DNA from: Cacajao melanocephalus
Taxonomy: Eukaryota > Chordata > Mammalia > Primates > Pitheciidae
Assembly: GCA_963573385.1 (NCBI GenBank)
Contig: CAUYLG010071792.1
Span: forward strand, 1 to 64,000
Direction: 5' to 3'
DNA length: 64,000 bases
Below, one piece after another: positions 61,985 to 64,000 of the stretch. The translations under genes and the position numbers were made by a program. How positions within the stretch are numbered: position 1 is the first letter of the stretch; every line of letters starts with the position of its first letter. The notes under the pieces are model-generated. The model was given only the letters and a program-made list of their open reading frames with translations. It was not told where the DNA came from and did not search any database.

Positions 61985-62062
61985 TGCTCATTCCACAATC
62001 ATTTATTGCATATATACTATGTACTCTGTACCAGGTACTGGGATTGTAATAAAACATCCAGT
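61985..62062 (-). mobile_element. L2 LINE 3' terminus, minus strand (interrupted)
   Basis: CACAATCATTTATTGCATAT, TATGTACTCTGTACCAGGTAC and GGGATTGTAATAAAACATCC are the reverse complement of the L2 end. It appears to continue after the MIR, at 62340. Confidence 0.6.
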
Positions 62063-62065
62063 ATC

Positions 62066-62312
62066 TATAAAGCACTTTCTATGTGCTAAACACGATAATA
62101 AGCAATATATATATACTAACATATATAAACTTTCTAAGCCTCCTAAGAAGCAAACACTATTATTATCTCCATTCCACAGATGGTGACAATGAGTCACAGA
62201 AAGAGTAAGTAACTTGCTCAAGATCATACAGCACTTACAACTCTTAAGAGTTATGTGAGGATATTAATCTGGGCAATCTGGCTCAGAGTCCAAGACCTTC
62301 CTTATTCCACTA
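62066..62312 (-). mobile_element. MIR SINE, nearly complete, minus strand
   Basis: AAGCACTTTCTATGTGCTAAAC, ATTATTATCTCCATTCCACAG, GAGTCACAGAAAGAGTAAG, TAACTTGCTCAAGATCATACAG and CTGGCTCAGAGTCCAAGACC run through the MIR core to the tRNA-like head. The longest MIR in the window. Confidence 0.85.
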
Positions 62313-62339
62313 GACACTAGGAGAAGACTGCCATCAATG

Positions 62340-62696
62340 TGTTAGATGCAATTAAGTCCAGTTAATGTAGTTGTGGAGATAAGTACTTCACACTAGAAGA
62401 GCACAGGGGTGGGACCTCCTAACCTACCTTTTAACATGAAGATAGGTTTCTCCACAAATTGATATCTAGACTAATATACTTGATAAATATTGTTATTAAT
62501 AATATTAAAGGACAAAGTATCTTGATAAAGGATACTTTAAGAGGCCGTACGGGTATCACAGGCAGAGGAAATACAATGGCAAATATCCGGATGCAAGAAA
62601 TATTAGAGCAGTGAGGAGTCATGAAGAACTTCTAAGAAGTTTAGTAAATTAGACTGCATTCTACACTCAAAATTGGGAGAAATGAAGCCATCAAAT
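62340..62696 (-). mobile_element. L2 LINE, minus-strand continuation
   Basis: GATAAGTACTTCACACTAGAAG, GAGCACAGGGGTGGGACC, GGCAGAGGAAATACAATGGC and GAGAAATGAAGCCATCAAA track the upstream L2 sequence in the same orientation as 61985-62062. A strong sequence gap near 62450-62520 is AT-rich. Confidence 0.55.
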
Positions 62697-62706
62697 TTAG
62701 AGACAA

Positions 62707-62837
62707 GGCCAGGTGCGGTGACTCACACCTGTAATCCCCACACTTTGAGAGGCCGAGGCAGGTGGATAACCTGAGGTCAGGAGTTCGAGACCAACCTGAC
62801 AAATTTGGAGAAACCCCATCTCTACTTAAAAAAAACA
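62707..62837 (+). mobile_element. Half-length Alu (left arm only) with TSD
   Basis: It begins GGCCAGGTGCGGTGACTCAC (62707 within AGGCC) and passes GGTCAGGAGTTCGAGACC. It ends after CCCCATCTCTACTT in a short A-run at the position of the normal central linker. The TSD is TTAGAGACAA at 62697-62706 and 62838-62847, a perfect 10-base match. The duplication shows that the short form itself inserted; it is not a later deletion. Sequence is AluS/J-like, unlike typical FLAM. Confidence 0.92.
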
Positions 62838-62879
62838 TTAGAGACAAAAGATTGAGGGTACTTTGTAAATAAGTTTATT

Positions 62880-63790
62880 AAAAAATGTTCAGCCTCACTA
62901 ATCATCAGGGAAGTCCAAATTAAATCCAAAATAAAATATCACTTCACACCTGTTAGAATGCCTGTTATCAAAAAGATGAAAGATAAGTATTGGCAAGGAT
63001 ATGGAGAGAAACAAACCCTTGTACACTGCTGATGGGAATGTAGGTTAGTACAGACATTATGGAAAACACTTATATAAAACATACGTTCCTCAAATACACA
63101 GAAATGGAATGACTGATCCAAATGGAATGGAGATCTAGCAATCTCAATTCTTGAAATATAAGTAAAGAAATTTAAATCAGTGTTAAAGATATATCTGTAC
63201 TGCTATGTTCATTGCAACGTTGTTCACAGTTGCAAAACATAAAATGAACCCAAGTGTTCATAGAATACTTTTCCAAAGAATGGATAAAGAAAATCTGATA
63301 TATATGTACAATGGAATACTATTCAGCCTTAGAAAGGAAATTTTTGTCATTTTCAGCAACGTGGATGAACTTGGAGGACATTATGTTAAGTGCAATTAGC
63401 CCAGTACAGACAGACAAACTACATGATCTCATCTACATTTAAAATGTAAGAAAGTAAAACCTACAGTAGTAAAGAATATAATCGTGGTTACTAGCATCTA
63501 GGGGTGGAAGGGTGGTGAGAATGGGAAATGGGGAGATGCTGGTCAAAAGGTAGAAAATTTCAGTTGGACAAGAGGAATAATTTTTTGAAATCGATTACAC
63601 AATACAGTGACCATAGTTGCTAATAATGTATCATATATTTCACAATTTCTAAAACAATGATTTTAAGTGTTCTCACTATAAAATATATATATATGTGAGG
63701 TGACAGATATATTAATTACCTTGATATGATTATTCCACAAGGCACATATATATCAGAACTTTACATTGTACCTTATAAATATATAGAATC
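62880..63790 (+). mobile_element. Old L1 (L1MA/L1MB-like) ORF2 end and 3' UTR
   Basis: Words in order are TTCAGCCTCACTAATCATCAG, TCACTTCACACCTGTTAGAATG, TTGTACACTGCTGATGGGAATG and AAGAATGGATAAAGAAAATCTG. They continue with ATGGAATACTATTCAGCC, GTGGATGAACTTGGAGGAC and GGTTACTAGCATCTAGGGG. The 3' UTR has TACAGTGACCATAGTTGC, TGATATGATTATTCCACAAGG and TACATTGTACCTTATAAATAT. Frames are broken. Confidence 0.92.
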
Positions 63791-64000
63791 ATTAATTGAC
63801 AATTTATTTTTTGAAATTTTTGTATGTTAGCTTAGTAAGTTTAAATTTGTGCTAAGTGCAACGAGTAATGAATGAGGTATAAGGGAAGCAATTTTCAAAT
63901 TTGAATTTTAAGATAACTCACTCTGATTGCAACATGAAGAATAAATTGGAGAAGAGCAAAATGTAGAAAGAGAGAAAACACTTAGGAGCCTGTTGTATGT
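63791..64000. other. Unassigned AT-rich end of window
   Basis: Nothing recognised in the last 210 bases. Confidence 0.6.

Overview
This window is AT-rich, non-coding primate genomic DNA, most likely human. Three things support that: dimeric Alu elements with intact TSDs, primate-type L1 3' ends, and a MADE1-type mariner remnant. These sit over a background of mammal-wide MIR, L2, MaLR LTR and old L1 sequence. I found no host protein-coding gene, tRNA, rRNA, CRISPR array or prokaryotic-type feature. Every open frame over about 60 codons is either chance sequence or part of a dead transposon. The longest, about 208 codons near 25.7-26.3 kb, is the C-terminal part of L1 ORF2. All family names come from remembered consensus sequences; no search was run.

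Layout. 0-5 kb: an L1 endonuclease fragment, a MaLR LTR end, an LTR-like block, a MER20 transposon and an old L1 3' end. 7.6-13.3 kb: an old L1, the 3' part of an ERVL provirus on the minus strand with a probable LTR, another old L1, an ERV LTR with three inverted CCAAT boxes, and a young L1 that split a MIR. 14-24 kb: MaLR LTRs, L2 pieces and a solo LTR, separated by long unassigned AT-rich DNA. 23.8-26.7 kb: an old L1 interrupted by a younger L1. 28.1-30.5 kb: the best-preserved mobile element, a 2.4-kb 5'-truncated L1 with TSD and a frameshift in the reverse transcriptase active site. 33-34 kb: an internally deleted ERVL remnant followed by a perfect 34-bp palindrome. 35.6-37.3 kb: an LTR, an Alu and a second piece of the same LTR. 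39.6-46.8 kb: MADE1, a MaLR LTR, two Alus, MIR, L2 and L1 pieces. 47.6-50.5 kb: a third LTR piece, old L1s and a 164-bp inverted repeat with a 417-bp spacer. 52-57 kb: L2, MaLR, MER20-like and MIR relics. 60-64 kb: an old L1 ORF1 region, a MIR embedded in an L2, a half-Alu with TSD and an old L1 3' end.

The elements do not form a pathway. The window is an archaeological stack in which insertion order can be read from nesting. I found no convincing new biological system. The most worthwhile unexplained structures are the large inverted repeat at 49.7-50.5 kb and the perfect palindrome at 34.03 kb.
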